The notes beneath the pieces were generated by a model. That model was not told where the DNA came from, made no database searches, and was given only the letters and a program-made list of their open reading frames with translations. This document shows positions 45,496 to 55,289 of a DNA stretch of 64,000 nt, piece after piece. The position numbers were made by a program, and so were the translations under genes. The stretch comes from Alkalihalobacillus deserti (GTDB taxonomy: Bacteria > Bacillota > Bacilli > Bacillales > Bacillaceae_D). The stretch's first letter is position 1. Every line of letters starts with the position of its first letter. The stretch is taken from positions 1-64,000 of the forward strand of contig NZ_JAJAFR010000017.1 in assembly GCF_020734105.1 (NCBI RefSeq). Direction: 5' to 3'.

Positions 45496-45645
45496 CTACT
45501 TGGTTTCACGATGAAGGGTGTGTTCTTGACATGTCTTACAGAACTTCTTCATTTCAATCCGTTCGCTCGTATTCTGTTTATTTTTTTGTGTTGAATAATT
45601 TCTTGACCGGCAAATTTCACATGCTAGTACAACGTTCGTTCGCAC
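45496..45645 (-). CDS. rpmG: 50S ribosomal protein L33, zinc-binding type
   Basis: 49 aa: a GTG start at 45643-45645 follows GGAGG with a 6-base spacer. Two pairs, CEIC (9-12) and CKTC (36-39), form the zinc ribbon, with NYSTQKN and ERIEMKKF between. It occupies the B. subtilis rpmGB position between sigH and secE. Probably co-transcribed with secE-nusG from the promoter at 45681-45709. Confidence 0.97.
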   Translation of the reverse strand: MRTNVVLACEICRSRNYSTQKNKQNTSERIEMKKFCKTCQEHTLHRETK

Positions 45646-45680
45646 TTCGCACCTCCAGCATTTCAAGTACATACTATTTC

Positions 45681-45709
45681 AATCTATCACACCCGTTTTA
45701 TCGTGTCAA
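45681..45709 (-). promoter_or_regulatory. SigA promoter of rpmG-secE-nusG
   Basis: Minus-strand -35 TTGACA (45704-45709), 17-base spacer, -10 TAGATT (45681-45686), 36 bases upstream of the rpmG start. Confidence 0.8.
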
Positions 45710-45832
45710 TTATTAGAAGAATAAAAAAACTCAGTAACCATTGCCTTTCGGGCTTCTTATTCTTATTTGAAAACAGCATGAATTTTACCCTTTTTTTCTT
45801 TTAAACTTGTTTTAGTAGACTCTAAATCAATA

Positions 45833-45898
45833 AAGATAACCCCTGGATTTAATCTTGGCTTTCACAAATGTTAATGGCCAAATTACAGGGGTTATCTT
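45833..45898 (-). terminator. terminator after sigH
   Basis: Long inverted repeat: AAGATAACCCCTG/CAGGGGTTATCTT (45886-45898 with 45833-45845) with further pairing inside (TTTGGC and GCCAA). Following sequence on the minus strand is T-rich but not a pure run. Confidence 0.8.
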
Positions 45899-45908
45899 AA
45901 ACAAAATA

Positions 45909-46565
45909 TTAAGTTAGTGTTACACCTTTAAGCTCAACATAACGTTCTAGTTTTCTTTTCACACGTTGTAAGGCATTATCAATTGATTTGACATGACGAT
46001 TTAAATCAACTGATATTTCTTGATACGATCTGCCATCAAGATAAAGCATTAAAACCTGACGTTCTAAGTCACTAAGTAATTCTCCCATTTTTAATTCAAT
46101 GTCGGCAAATTCTTCTTGGTTAATCAGTAATTCCTCAGGGTTCGTTACACGCGTACCACAAATGACATCGAGTAAAGTTCGATCAGATTCCTCATCGTAC
46201 AAAGGCTTGTCCAATGAAACATAAGAATTTAACGGAATATGCTTCTGTCTCGTCGCCGTTTTAATGGCCGTAATAATCTGTCTTGTGATACATAATTCAG
46301 CAAAAGCTTTAAAGGATGATAGCTTGTCACCATTAAAATCACGAACCGCTTTATAAAGTCCGATCATTCCTTCTTGAACAATATCCTCGTGATCCGCACC
46401 TATCAAAAAATAAGATCTCGCCTTTGCACGAACAAAGTTCTTATATTTATTGATTAAAAATTCTAGTGCACCACTGTCACCATTTCTCACTATTAAGACT
46501 AACTCGTCATCGTCTACAGTGTCATAAATCGGTTTTACTTTCTTTTCTTGAAGGTCCATGCTCAC
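45909..46565 (-). CDS. sigH: RNA polymerase sigma factor SigH (Spo0H)
   Basis: 218 aa. The GTG start at 46563-46565 has GGAGGG 6 bases upstream. Sigma-70 region 2 (YKNFVRAKARSYFLIGADHE, DIVQEGMIGLYKAVRDF) and region 4 helix-turn-helix (YLDGRSYQEISVDLNRHVKS) match SigH. It directs early-sporulation and competence genes; spo0A-pathway promoters elsewhere are its targets. It has a strong SigA promoter at 46607-46636 and its own terminator. Confidence 0.98.
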   Translation of the reverse strand: MSMDLQEKKVKPIYDTVDDDELVLIVRNGDSGALEFLINKYKNFVRAKARSYFLIGADHEDIVQEGMIGLYKAVRDFNGDKLSSFKAFAELCITRQIITAIKTATRQKHIPLNSYVSLDKPLYDEESDRTLLDVICGTRVTNPEELLINQEEFADIELKMGELLSDLERQVLMLYLDGRSYQEISVDLNRHVKSIDNALQRVKRKLERYVELKGVTLT

Positions 46566-46606
46566 GACAATCCCTCCGACCTTGGCTGTTGTCTAATTAT
46601 AAGGTC

Positions 46607-46636
46607 ATTATATAGCACAGATTTCCAGATGGTCAA
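46607..46636 (-). promoter_or_regulatory. SigA promoter of sigH
   Basis: Minus-strand -35 TTGACC (46631-46636), 18-base spacer, -10 TATAAT (46607-46612), starting just past the rae1 stop. In B. subtilis sigH is also expressed from its own SigA promoter. Confidence 0.8.
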
Positions 46637-46643
46637 CCATACT

Positions 46644-47153
46644 TCAGCGCTGTCGACGCCATTTTTCAAAAATTTCGGAAATTTCGGCACTAAGCTGGAT
46701 TTTTGTCGAATTTTTCTTTTTTTGCGTTTTTTGTACTTCTTTGTCGATGCCTTTTTCGGTCGTCTCTATTTCTATAAGAAGTTCCCTTGCTGATTTTCTT
46801 AAAGCACCACTTCCAAAGGTAAGGGATTGTTCCGTAAAATCGGATGTAGCAACATGAATACGTGTGTCGATTCTTTTTAATTGGTGAACTAATTTTTCAA
46901 TCCGTTCATCTGCCGTTTCATTCTTTCTAGTATAGATGACATCAATAAGATGGTTGTGATAGTTCTTTCCTACCCCCTCAACCATATGGGCATCAAAGAT
47001 CACTTTCACCTTAAATCCTGTATAGGCTTGGTACTCTGCCATAATTTCAACTAACCGGTCTCGTGCTAAGCCTAGATCTTTATCTTTCAAGAGACGAAGC
47101 TCAGGCCAGGCGCCAATCATGTTATAGCCATCCACGAGCAAGATATCTTTCAT
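46644..47153 (-). CDS. rae1: ribosome-dependent A-site mRNA endonuclease Rae1 (NYN domain)
   Basis: 169 aa. NYN/PIN-like nuclease fold: LLVDGYNMIGAWPEL (about 4-18), VKVIFDAHMVEG, and VATSDFTEQSLTFGSGALRK supply the acidic cluster. B. subtilis Rae1 (YacP) cleaves certain mRNAs in the ribosomal A site. The C-terminus is a basic, Lys-rich helix. Two bases after rlmB. Confidence 0.95.
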   Translation of the reverse strand: MKDILLVDGYNMIGAWPELRLLKDKDLGLARDRLVEIMAEYQAYTGFKVKVIFDAHMVEGVGKNYHNHLIDVIYTRKNETADERIEKLVHQLKRIDTRIHVATSDFTEQSLTFGSGALRKSARELLIEIETTEKGIDKEVQKTQKKKNSTKIQLSAEISEIFEKWRRQR

Positions 47154-47155
47154 TT

Positions 47156-47908
47156 TTATTCACTGCCTACTTTATTTCGTCTCCGATAAACTTCATACAT
47201 AAGTAAACTAGCGGCTACCGATGCATTTAGCGATGTTACGTGCCCAACCATTGGAATTCGTACGAGGAAATCGCACTTTTCTTTCACGAGACGACTGATT
47301 CCCTTTCCCTCACTACCAATCACTAATCCAATCGGCATATCAAATGAAGCGCGTCTGTAATCATCTGTTCCCTTAGCATCAGTTCCTGCAAACCAAATGC
47401 CACGTTTCTTCAAATCGTCCATCGTTCGCGCCATGTTTGTGACGCGAACGACCGGTACATATTCAATCGCTCCTGTAGAAGATTTAGCTACAGTTTGCGT
47501 TAACCCCACCGCTCTTCTTTTTGGAATAATGATTCCGTGTGCCCCCACTGCATCTGCGGTTCGCAATATCGATCCAAGATTGTGTGGATCCTCTACTTCA
47601 TCTAATAAAAGAAAGAATGGCTCTTCGCCCTTTTTTGCTGCTGCTTGAAACAGATCATCTATCTCGGCATACTCATAAGCAGCAATCGAGGCAACGACTC
47701 CTTGATGGTTATCTGTGTCCGCAAGCTGCTCTAATTTCTTCTTAGGAACATGTTGAACTAAAACACCACTTTCCTTGGCTAGCTGTGTAACTTTTGTCAT
47801 TTGTCCCTTTTGGGAACCTTCTGCAATCCAGATTTTATTAATAGAGTGACCGGATTTTAGCGCTTCAATAATTGGATTTTTACCAACAATAAATTCTTCA
47901 CTACTCAT
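47156..47908 (-). CDS. rlmB: 23S rRNA (guanosine-2'-O-)-methyltransferase RlmB, SpoU family
   Basis: 250 aa. An N-terminal L30e-like substrate-binding domain (1-75) is followed by a SPOUT trefoil-knot domain: DPHNLGSILRTADAVG (motif 1), VIGSEGKGIS (motif 2) and VTSLNASVAASLLMYE (motif 3). Family members methylate the 2'-O of G2251 (E. coli numbering). Two bases after mrnC and two before rae1: a tight operon. Confidence 0.96.
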   Translation of the reverse strand: MSSEEFIVGKNPIIEALKSGHSINKIWIAEGSQKGQMTKVTQLAKESGVLVQHVPKKKLEQLADTDNHQGVVASIAAYEYAEIDDLFQAAAKKGEEPFFLLLDEVEDPHNLGSILRTADAVGAHGIIIPKRRAVGLTQTVAKSSTGAIEYVPVVRVTNMARTMDDLKKRGIWFAGTDAKGTDDYRRASFDMPIGLVIGSEGKGISRLVKEKCDFLVRIPMVGHVTSLNASVAASLLMYEVYRRRNKVGSE

Positions 47909-47910
47909 AT

Positions 47911-48324
47911 TTATTTCCTCCCTTCTTCTACTATCAATACAGCCTTTTTCATGATTTCATCAAGTCGATTCTGTTCCCCTTGAAAATAATGATAACCTAG
48001 CATCGCCTCAAAACCAGTTGAATAACGGTAGGTGTTAAGATCCGTATTCTTAGGAATAGAACCAGACTTCGCATTACGCCCCCGTTTGAAAACAGCCATT
48101 TCCTCAGCTGACAAGAAGTCTTCTTCTATCATTTTCCCCATAATAAAGGCTTGTGCTTTTGCTGACACATACTTTGTTGCCTCAACATGGAGGCGGTGTG
48201 GTCTGACATTCCCTTTGGCAATTAAATAGAAGCGAACGTACATGTCTAATACCGAATCGCCCATATAGGCAAGAGCTAATGCGTTTAACTGTGTTAAATC
48301 AATCGATGCATCGATAATCTTCAT
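47911..48324 (-). CDS. mrnC: Mini-ribonuclease III (MrnC)
   Basis: 137 aa with the ATG at 48324 after GAGG; a GTG start 24 bases further would overlap cysS and add 8 residues. It is an RNase III catalytic domain without the double-stranded RNA-binding domain. LALAYMGDSVLDMYVR (about 17-32) and the RGRNAKSGSIPKNTD block carry the catalytic acidic and conserved residues. In Bacillus it matures 23S rRNA ends. One base after cysS. Confidence 0.95.
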   Translation of the reverse strand: MKIIDASIDLTQLNALALAYMGDSVLDMYVRFYLIAKGNVRPHRLHVEATKYVSAKAQAFIMGKMIEEDFLSAEEMAVFKRGRNAKSGSIPKNTDLNTYRYSTGFEAMLGYHYFQGEQNRLDEIMKKAVLIVEEGRK

Positions 48325-48325
48325 C

Positions 48326-49723
48326 TTATCCTCGCTTCCAGCGGACACCTTGTGCCGTATCTTCTAGGATAATTCCTTGCTCTTTTAAATCATCACGAAT
48401 TTGGTCGGCTAAAGCAAAGTCCTTTTCTTTTCTAGCTTGATTGCGTTTTTCAATCAATTGCTCAATCTCCTCATCAAGAAGTTCTTTTTGCGTATGAAGA
48501 GTTAAACCTAATACATTAGCTAAATCAATAAATTGTGTTATAAAAGCTTCTAAAACCTCTTTAGACGTTTTTTCCTCACGCAAGTAACGATTTGCTTCTT
48601 TCGCTAAATCAAACAAAATAGCAATCCCATTCGCGCTATTAAAATCATCATCCATCTCTTTAATAAAACGTTCCTTCAGTGCAGTAATTTTCTCTAGCCA
48701 ATCACCCGTTTCACCAAAACCAGCCGATTCCTCTAGTCTATGCTCCAAACTTGAAACGGCTGTTTTTAACCGTTCAAGTCCGTTTCGCGCTCCCTCTAAT
48801 AACTCATCACTGAAATTAATCGGACTACGATAATGAGCAGTCAACATGAAAAAACGAACAACTTCTGCCGAATGTTGTCGAATGATATTGTTTGCTAAAA
48901 CAAAATTTCCGAGCGATTTCGACATCTTTTCATTATTAATGTTAATAAATCCATTGTGTAGCCAGTAATTAGCCATAGGTTTACCTGTTAAAGCTTCCGA
49001 TTGAGCAATTTCATTTTCATGATGGGGAAACGTTAAATCTTGACCGCCTGCATGAATATCAATCGTGTCACCTAAATATTTTTTTACCATTGCTGAACAT
49101 TCAATATGCCAGCCCGGACGGCCTTCTCCCCAAGGACTATTCCAAGACACTTCTTTTTCTTTAGCCGCTTTCCAAAGAACAAAGTCGAGAGCATCTTCTT
49201 TTCGCTCGTCTACTTCAATTCTTGCCCCAGAACGCAGGTCTTCAATCGATTGTGAAGAAAGTTTTCCGTAACCTTCAAATTTTCGCGTTCTAAAATAAAC
49301 ATCTCCTTTTGATTCATAGGCATAGCCTTTTTCAATAAGAGCCTCTACAAAAGAAATAATTTCTGGTATTGTTTCTGTGACTCGCGGATGAATGTCTGCT
49401 TCTTTTACACCAAGAGCACAGGTATCGTGATGATAAGCTTCAATAAAGCGATTAGCCACTTCAAACACATCTTCACCTAATTCATTTGCAGCTCGGATGA
49501 TTTTATCGTCGACATCAGTGAAGTTAGAGATAAAGGTTACGTCATAACCCCTGTATTCTAAATACCTCCGAACCATATCATAGACGATTGGCGGTCTGGC
49601 ATTTCCTATGTGAATGTAGTTGTAGACAGTTGGTCCACATACATACATTTTCACCTTTCCTTCTTCTAATGGAACAAAAGGCTCCTTTTTCTTCGATAAA
49701 CTGTTGTAAACATGAATAGACAT
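48326..49723 (-). CDS. cysS: cysteinyl-tRNA synthetase
   Basis: 465 aa (466 in B. subtilis). ATG at 49721-49723 chosen for spacing to AAGGAG. Class I synthetase: [16 protein letters not shown] (HIGH-type, with a zinc Cys) near 28-43, zinc ligands CSAM and [19 protein letters not shown], and KMSKS (about 265). Second gene of the Cys T-box operon after cysE. Confidence 0.98.
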   Translation of the reverse strand: MSIHVYNSLSKKKEPFVPLEEGKVKMYVCGPTVYNYIHIGNARPPIVYDMVRRYLEYRGYDVTFISNFTDVDDKIIRAANELGEDVFEVANRFIEAYHHDTCALGVKEADIHPRVTETIPEIISFVEALIEKGYAYESKGDVYFRTRKFEGYGKLSSQSIEDLRSGARIEVDERKEDALDFVLWKAAKEKEVSWNSPWGEGRPGWHIECSAMVKKYLGDTIDIHAGGQDLTFPHHENEIAQSEALTGKPMANYWLHNGFININNEKMSKSLGNFVLANNIIRQHSAEVVRFFMLTAHYRSPINFSDELLEGARNGLERLKTAVSSLEHRLEESAGFGETGDWLEKITALKERFIKEMDDDFNSANGIAILFDLAKEANRYLREEKTSKEVLEAFITQFIDLANVLGLTLHTQKELLDEEIEQLIEKRNQARKEKDFALADQIRDDLKEQGIILEDTAQGVRWKRG

Positions 49724-49777
49724 TTGCACGACTCCTTCTACCGAATCTTGAATCTTTACTCCACTATATGCATGAAG

Positions 49778-50437
49778 CTATTCTCTTGAATAAGTTTTCT
49801 GTACCTGTTCTCTTTCTTCTTTTAAGGCTTTAATTTCATCTTCTAATTCTTTTAATTTATCGGCAATCGGATCTGGCATGAGATGATGGTTCAGTCCATG
49901 CTCAACTTTCACCCCATTCTGGGCGACAATTCTGCCCGGAATTCCTACAACTGTTGAGTTAGCTGGTACTTCTTTTAAGACAACTGAACCTGCTCCTATA
50001 CGTGCATTTTCCCCAATTGTAAATGAACCTAATATTTTAGCGCCTGAAGCAATTAACACATTGTCTTCAACCGTTGGATGTCGCTTCCCCTTTTCTTTTC
50101 CTGTTCCTCCAAGTGTTACTCCTTGATAAATTGTTACGTTATCGCCAATTTCACAGGTCTCACCAATGACAACACCCATACCGTGGTCAATAAACAACCG
50201 TTGGCCAATAACTGCACCAGGATGAATTTCAATCCCTGTAAAAAATCGACTCACTTGAGAAACACTTCTGGCAATAAAAAACAATCTCCGCTTCCAAAAC
50301 CAATGCGCCAGTCTATGTGCCCAAATCGCATGAACACCGGAATAAGTGAAGATGACTTCCAAACGACTTCGTGCAGCAGGGTCTTGTTCAAATACAACAT
50401 CGACATCATTTAATAATGTACGAATTTTTTTTCCCAT
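49778..50437 (-). CDS. cysE: serine O-acetyltransferase
   Basis: 219 aa. The ATG at 50435-50437 is favoured, since the ATG three codons earlier lies against the GAGGGGG site. Left-handed beta-helix acyltransferase: [40 protein letters not shown] and [13 protein letters not shown] active-site loop. It makes O-acetylserine, the first step of cysteine synthesis. The C-terminus is a charged coiled helix. Control by the Cys T-box just upstream fits both enzymes. Confidence 0.98.
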   Translation of the reverse strand: MGKKIRTLLNDVDVVFEQDPAARSRLEVIFTYSGVHAIWAHRLAHWFWKRRLFFIARSVSQVSRFFTGIEIHPGAVIGQRLFIDHGMGVVIGETCEIGDNVTIYQGVTLGGTGKEKGKRHPTVEDNVLIASGAKILGSFTIGENARIGAGSVVLKEVPANSTVVGIPGRIVAQNGVKVEHGLNHHLMPDPIADKLKELEDEIKALKEEREQVQKTYSRE

Positions 50438-50467
50438 CTTCTCCATCCCCCTCTTGTCTATCTAAAA

Positions 50468-50710
50468 TAAAAAAACGCCTCTGTGCATGTATGATGCACA
50501 GAGGCGCGGTGCGCGGTTCCACTCTGTTAAATAGTAGGTTGACCTACTAATCTCTATTAGCCTTTAACGAAGCTATCCGCTTTTTCCTACTATCATTTCA
50601 GAAAAAGGCTCAAGGGTGCATGTTCAAAGCGAGTGACCTAAACCATTCTCAGCCGTGATGGTTCTCTCTGAAAGGCTTACTCCTTTTACTTTTCCCTCTC
50701 AACACTTTTG
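50468..50710 (-). ncRNA. T-box riboswitch, cysteine specific, for cysE-cysS
   Basis: The minus strand carries the T-box sequence TGGAACCGCG (50512-50521) and a perfect terminator CGCCTCTGTGCAT/ATGCACAGAGGCG (50494-50506 with 50476-50488) with a U-run (50468-50475). Stem I lies at about 50600-50710, and the likely specifier codon is UGC (50618-50620) in its loop, meaning Cys. Uncharged tRNA-Cys should promote antitermination, matching the role of the two genes. Confidence 0.9.
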
Positions 50711-50721
50711 TGATTTAACTT

Positions 50722-52182
50722 TTAATTATTCAATAAAAGCTGTAAACGAGCTGTAACAACACCTTTACCTAAGAGCTCAATTGAATCTGCAAGATCTCGA
50801 CCATGTATCTGTCCTGTTGTCGCAACTCGGATTGGCATAAATAATTTCTTGCCTTTTTGGCCTGTTGCTTTTTGCGTAGCTTTCATCGCTGCTTTAATTG
50901 AGGCTGTATTAAACTCTTCAACGGCTTCAAGCTCTTGAAGAAATTGACCTAAAACTTCAGGTACTTGTTCCTCATCTAAAACGGTTTGTGCTTCCTCATT
51001 ATACTCAATTTCGGTCTTAAAGAAAAGTTCTGTTAACTCAACTATTTCCGCACCGTACTGCAATTGCTCTTGGTACAAGCCAATAAGTTTACTTGCCCAG
51101 TCTTTTTCTTCTGCTGTCATATCTTCTGGAAGCCTTCCTGCTTTCACCAAGTGTGGCAAGGCAAGATTAACAACTGTATCAAGTTCCGCTTTCTGCACAT
51201 ACTGGTTATTCATCCAAGCAAGCTTATCTGTATCAAAAACTGCCGGAGCTTTTGATACACGCTCTAACGTAAACTGCTCACCTAATTCTTTCATTGAAAA
51301 AATTTCTTCTTCGCCTACTGGTGACCAACCAAGAAGGGAAAGGAAGTTAACCAATGCCTCCGGGAGGTAACCAAGTTCTTTATATTGCTCGACAAATTGA
51401 ATAATCGATTCATCACGTTTACTCATCTTTTGACGGTCAGGATTTAAAATAAGAGAGGCATGTGCAAAATGTGGCACATCCCAACCGAATGCTTGATACA
51501 ACAAAACTTGTCTAGGTGTATTCGATAAGTGCTCTTCTCCGCGAATCACATGAGAGATTTTCATTAAATGATCGTCAATGACAACAGCAAAGTTATACAT
51601 AGGAATACCATCTTTACGAGCAATGACAAAGTCACCAATGCCATCAGATTCAAAGGTCACTTCACCACGTACCGCGTCATCTATTTTAATAACCTGTCCT
51701 TCAGGCACTCGAAAACGAACAACTGGTTTAAGACCTTTTGCTTCATAAGCGTTACGTTGTTCTTCCGTTAAATCACGGTCACGTCCACTATATCGCGGCA
51801 TTTCACCGCGAGCTTTTTGTGCTTCGCGTTCAGCCTCAAGTTCTTCTTCTGTCATATAGCAATAGTAAGCTTTTCCTGATTCAAGTAGTTGCTGAATGTA
51901 TCCCTCATATAGGCCAACACGTTCCATACAGCTATATGGACCATATTCACCTCCAACGTCAATACTTTCATCCCATTCCATTCCAAGCCATTTCAAACTA
52001 TCTAAAAGTTTCTCTTTCGCTTGGTCGACATTGCGAGCTTGATCGGTATCTTCAATCCGTAAAATGAATTTACCTCCTTGACTCTTTGCAAACAAATAAT
52101 TAAATAATGCTGAACGAGCACCACCGATATGTAAATGTCCTGTTGGACTAGGTGCGAACCTAACACGAACATCGTTCCCCAT
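50722..52182 (-). CDS. gltX: glutamyl-tRNA synthetase
   Basis: 486 aa (483 in B. subtilis). Class I synthetase: [20 protein letters not shown] (HIGH-type, about 7-26), KMSKRDES (about 253-260) and an all-helical C-terminal anticodon domain. In bacteria lacking GlnRS it also charges tRNA-Gln with Glu for later amidation. Separated from cysE only by the T-box; upstream lies a repeat element and ispF. Confidence 0.98.
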   Translation of the reverse strand: MGNDVRVRFAPSPTGHLHIGGARSALFNYLFAKSQGGKFILRIEDTDQARNVDQAKEKLLDSLKWLGMEWDESIDVGGEYGPYSCMERVGLYEGYIQQLLESGKAYYCYMTEEELEAEREAQKARGEMPRYSGRDRDLTEEQRNAYEAKGLKPVVRFRVPEGQVIKIDDAVRGEVTFESDGIGDFVIARKDGIPMYNFAVVIDDHLMKISHVIRGEEHLSNTPRQVLLYQAFGWDVPHFAHASLILNPDRQKMSKRDESIIQFVEQYKELGYLPEALVNFLSLLGWSPVGEEEIFSMKELGEQFTLERVSKAPAVFDTDKLAWMNNQYVQKAELDTVVNLALPHLVKAGRLPEDMTAEEKDWASKLIGLYQEQLQYGAEIVELTELFFKTEIEYNEEAQTVLDEEQVPEVLGQFLQELEAVEEFNTASIKAAMKATQKATGQKGKKLFMPIRVATTGQIHGRDLADSIELLGKGVVTARLQLLLNN

Positions 52183-52268
52183 ATATTAACACCTTCCGTT
52201 TCTAGCATAATTTATGCTTTTTTCACTTAGTCTATTTTAGCATTTAGACTCTTTTGGTCAAGTTTTGG

Positions 52269-52469
52269 TTTCCTGCGGCCGTGAATGGCTACTACTTGTA
52301 GAGTATAAACGGTTATAGCCTTCACACTTTAATCTTTCCTGTAGCCGTGGCAATGGCTCCGCTCAGCTAGCACGCCTTTCCTGAGAAGTTCACTCAGAAA
52401 AGGCTTAAAAGACAGCAGCTGCTCAGAGAAAGGTTAAAAAGGTTAAGTTCGACCTTTTTAACCTTTCTC
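52269..52469. repeat. structured repeat element, copy 1 (gltX-ispF)
   Basis: Contains the shared core: TGGCTCCGC, hairpin 1 (GCCTTT, CTGAG, loop AAGTTCA, CTCAG, AAAGGC; 52374-52404), linker CTTAAAAGA, ACAGC, then hairpin 2 with an 18-bp perfect stem (52426-52443, 52452-52469) and loop TAAGTTCG. A second hairpin region, GTGAATGGCTA / TAGCCTTCAC (52281-52291, 52316-52325), and a degraded repeat of the front part (TTTCCTG, GCCGTG, AATGGCT) precede it. Its right arm extends over the last codons of ispF. See the related element at 57914-58173. Confidence 0.75.
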
Positions 52470-52931
52470 TAATAAAATAACAGCCTGTGAGGCAATCCCT
52501 TCTCCTCTGCCTGTGAAGCCAAGTTTCTCTGTGGTCGTTGCTTTGACGTTAACTTGATTAGGTTCTGCTTCTAATAATTCGGCAATACGAGCTCGTATCG
52601 TCTCAATATGCGGAGCCATCTTTGGTTGTTGTGCAATGATTGTACAATCAATATTCCCTAGTTTAAAACCTCTGTCTTTCACAAGTTCCCAGACGTGGGT
52701 GAGGAGTTTTGCTGAATCTGCATCTTTAAAGGCGCTATCTGTATCAGGAAAATGCTTTCCAATATCGCCTTCTCCTATTGCTCCGAGTGCTGCATCAGCT
52801 ATGGTATGTAATAATACATCTGCATCAGAATGTCCAAGTAATCCTTTTTCATATGGGATTGTAATTCCCCCTAATATAAGAGGCCTACCTTCAACTAACT
52901 GATGAACATCAAAACCTTGTCCAATTCTCAT
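52458..52931 (-). CDS. ispF: 2-C-methyl-D-erythritol 2,4-cyclodiphosphate synthase
   Basis: 157 aa (158 in B. subtilis). Fifth enzyme of the MEP isoprenoid pathway; zinc trimer. [32 protein letters not shown] (Asp and His metal ligands), [11 protein letters not shown] and [15 protein letters not shown] are intact. It overlaps ispD by 4 bases. The last codons (Leu-Glu-Lys-Gly-stop, 52458-52472) are part of the right arm of the repeat hairpin. Confidence 0.98.
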   Translation of the reverse strand: MRIGQGFDVHQLVEGRPLILGGITIPYEKGLLGHSDADVLLHTIADAALGAIGEGDIGKHFPDTDSAFKDADSAKLLTHVWELVKDRGFKLGNIDCTIIAQQPKMAPHIETIRARIAELLEAEPNQVNVKATTTEKLGFTGRGEGIASQAVILLEKG

Positions 52932-53617
52932 TTCTTTCTCTCCCTTTCCTTTAAGATCGCTTCAGCAAATAGCAAATCATCAGGTGTGGTCAATTTTATA
53001 TTTTGATAATCTCCTTCGACGATTGCCACGGTATGACCGATCCATTCTACAAGGCTAGCGTCATCGGTTCCTAACATTTGTTTCTTTTGAGCTCGTTCAT
53101 GGGCCTCTTTAATAAGTGACCATTTAAAAGCTTGTGGTGTTTGTACCGACCACAACTCTTCTCTATTTTGTGTGTCCATCACCACTCCTTCTTTTACCCT
53201 TTTAATTGTATCTTTAACAGGTACAGCAGCAATGGCCGCACCCAGTTGACTTGCTTTTTGAACGAGTTTATGAATAACATCGTATGTAATAAATGGACGA
53301 GCTCCATCATGAATCAGAACGATTTGCTCATTTCTAAGTGAATCTATTCCGTTTTTGACACTATCTTGTCTTTCTTTTCCACCTTCAATTATAGCTTTAA
53401 CTTTTTTTAGCTGATGCGCCGTGGCAAGCTCTCTCATGGTCTGACATTCTTCTCTGTTTGCCACTAGTACAATTGTCTCACATAAAGGGTCTTGCTCAAA
53501 CAAACGAAGCGTATGGATAATTAGAGGCTCTCCTCTTAACTCAAGAAATTGTTTGTTTTTTCCAGCTTTCATGCGTTTGCCTTGACCAGCTGCCGGAATG
53601 ACTACGCTATAATTCAT
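52928..53617 (-). CDS. ispD: 2-C-methyl-D-erythritol 4-phosphate cytidylyltransferase
   Basis: 229 aa (232 in B. subtilis). Third MEP pathway enzyme, making CDP-ME. N-terminal [20 protein letters not shown] (nucleotide binding, about 8-27), DGARPFI and the [15 protein letters not shown] end are conserved. Starts 4 bases before the ispF gene overlaps it; own AGGAGG-like site (GGGGAGAG). Confidence 0.97.
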   Translation of the reverse strand: MNYSVVIPAAGQGKRMKAGKNKQFLELRGEPLIIHTLRLFEQDPLCETIVLVANREECQTMRELATAHQLKKVKAIIEGGKERQDSVKNGIDSLRNEQIVLIHDGARPFITYDVIHKLVQKASQLGAAIAAVPVKDTIKRVKEGVVMDTQNREELWSVQTPQAFKWSLIKEAHERAQKKQMLGTDDASLVEWIGHTVAIVEGDYQNIKLTTPDDLLFAEAILKERERKK

Positions 53618-54013
53618 TTTAAACTCTCCCCATTTATTATGTGGTCAAGCATGGCAATGACTACATTCATTTCCTATATGTATAATAGACGACTATACAC
53701 TTAATTAAAATCGTATTTATTTTAGCATGTTCTTCCACCAAGTGACATATGTTTGTTTTAGAATGCTTGTACGTACTTTCTAGAGATGGATTTTGACAAA
53801 CGCTTACCCAAAAGTATAATTTGCTTCAACTACCAGGTGATGACACTTTAGTTGCTTGCGTACAAAGTAAAATTAATAACCTCTACAACAAAAGAGAAGC
53901 GCCAATATCCACGGATGGAAGATAGCGCTTTTTTAAAGTATATTAAAAAGATAAATTCATTTGGCAAAGACTTCAATCTTTATATTTTATAAAGAGATAA
54001 AGCCAGATCTTAT
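53618..54013. other. yacL-ispD intergenic region with terminator and promoter
   Basis: Holds no gene. An imperfect stem AAGCGC/GCGCTT (53897-53902, 53925-53930) with an inner pairing and T-rich flank looks like the yacL terminator, read on either strand. An extended -10 TGCTAAAAT (53719-53727, minus strand) with a poor -35 may start ispD transcription. The remaining AT-rich stretch shows nothing I can assign. Confidence 0.55.
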
Positions 54014-55108
54014 TTATAATGCTTTTTCTAGCACCTTAGGTTTAGCGAAAATCATACGCCCTGCACTTGTTTGTAATACGCTTGTGACAACGACATCAAT
54101 ATGCTTTCCAATATAATCACGTCCACCCTCAACGACAATCATCGTTCCATCATCTAGATAAGCCACACCTTGATGCTGCTCTTTTCCATCTTTAATAACC
54201 TGTACTTTTAATTCTTCACCAGGCAAGACAACTGGTTTAACCGCATTTGCTAAATCATTAATATTTAAAACGGATACACCTTGCAGTTCACATACCTTGT
54301 TTAAGTTAAAGTCATTAGTTACGACCATTCCGTGGGAAATTTTTGCTAATTTGACTAATTTACTATCGACCTCTGAGATATCTTCAAAATCACCTTCATA
54401 TATTTCCACATTAGTCGGTAACTCTTTTTGGATTTTGTTTAAAATATCAAGACCACGGCGTCCTCTATTTCTTTTCAACACATCTGATGAATCGGCAATA
54501 TGTTGAAGTTCTTCTAAAACAAACCCAGGGATGACCAACGTTCCTTCTAAAAATCCGGTTTTGCAAATATCAGCAATACGACCATCAATAATAACGCTTG
54601 TATCTAGAATTTTTAATTGTTTTCCGAGAGCGGTATCTTCTTCCTCGTCCTCCTTTTTCTTGCCAAGGTTGCGAGTTAGCGTAAATAAATTAATAAGTTC
54701 ATCTCTCTTTTTAAATCCAATTTGAAATCCAAAATACCCTACAAAAATCGTTACGAAGATAGGCAACACTGTACTTACTACAGGGATATTAATGGCATTC
54801 AACGGTATTCCAATTAAATAGGCCACAATCAGTCCAAAAATTAAACCCATCGTACCAAATAACACATCTGTAACTGGTGCACGTACAATTGCTTCTTCCA
54901 AAAGCTTCATCACATTCACAATATAATCAGCAAACCAATATGTTGCAATAAATAAAATAATAGCACCAAACACTGCACCCGCATAAGAACTCGTAACCCA
55001 ATTAGGAACTTCGCCTAAATTAATTATATGGATCAGTTCTGGAATGTAGAGAAAACCTAAAGTCCCTCCGACAAGAACGAAAAAAAGCTGCACGATTCGC
55101 TTTAGCAT
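54014..55108 (-). CDS. yacL: PIN and TRAM domain membrane protein YacL
   Basis: 364 aa (366 in B. subtilis). Four membrane helices (about 1-125) are followed by a PIN nuclease domain ([15 protein letters not shown] at about 170, [27 protein letters not shown]) and a C-terminal TRAM-like RNA-binding domain. It is presumably a membrane-anchored endoribonuclease; its substrate is unknown. A strong SigA promoter (55252-55280) precedes it, although it also lies after disA. Confidence 0.9.
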   Translation of the reverse strand: MLKRIVQLFFVLVGGTLGFLYIPELIHIINLGEVPNWVTSSYAGAVFGAIILFIATYWFADYIVNVMKLLEEAIVRAPVTDVLFGTMGLIFGLIVAYLIGIPLNAINIPVVSTVLPIFVTIFVGYFGFQIGFKKRDELINLFTLTRNLGKKKEDEEEDTALGKQLKILDTSVIIDGRIADICKTGFLEGTLVIPGFVLEELQHIADSSDVLKRNRGRRGLDILNKIQKELPTNVEIYEGDFEDISEVDSKLVKLAKISHGMVVTNDFNLNKVCELQGVSVLNINDLANAVKPVVLPGEELKVQVIKDGKEQHQGVAYLDDGTMIVVEGGRDYIGKHIDVVVTSVLQTSAGRMIFAKPKVLEKAL

Positions 55109-55251
55109 CCATATTCACCTCCTTTTATTATTATAGACAAGATTGCGGAATTGAAACCTATCAAACTGCATTTCACATAAAATCTCAAAATTTGTTCGTA
55201 CTACTTTAACGTAACAAACTTACAATAATTTGTCAATTATGAAAACTTATA

Positions 55252-55280
55252 ATTATACCGCTACTTCAAGAGAGCGTCAA
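55252..55280 (-). promoter_or_regulatory. SigA promoter of yacL
   Basis: Minus-strand -35 TTGACG (55275-55280), 17-base spacer, perfect -10 TATAAT (55252-55257), just past the disA stop. Confidence 0.8.
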
Positions 55281-55289
55281 CCATTTTGG

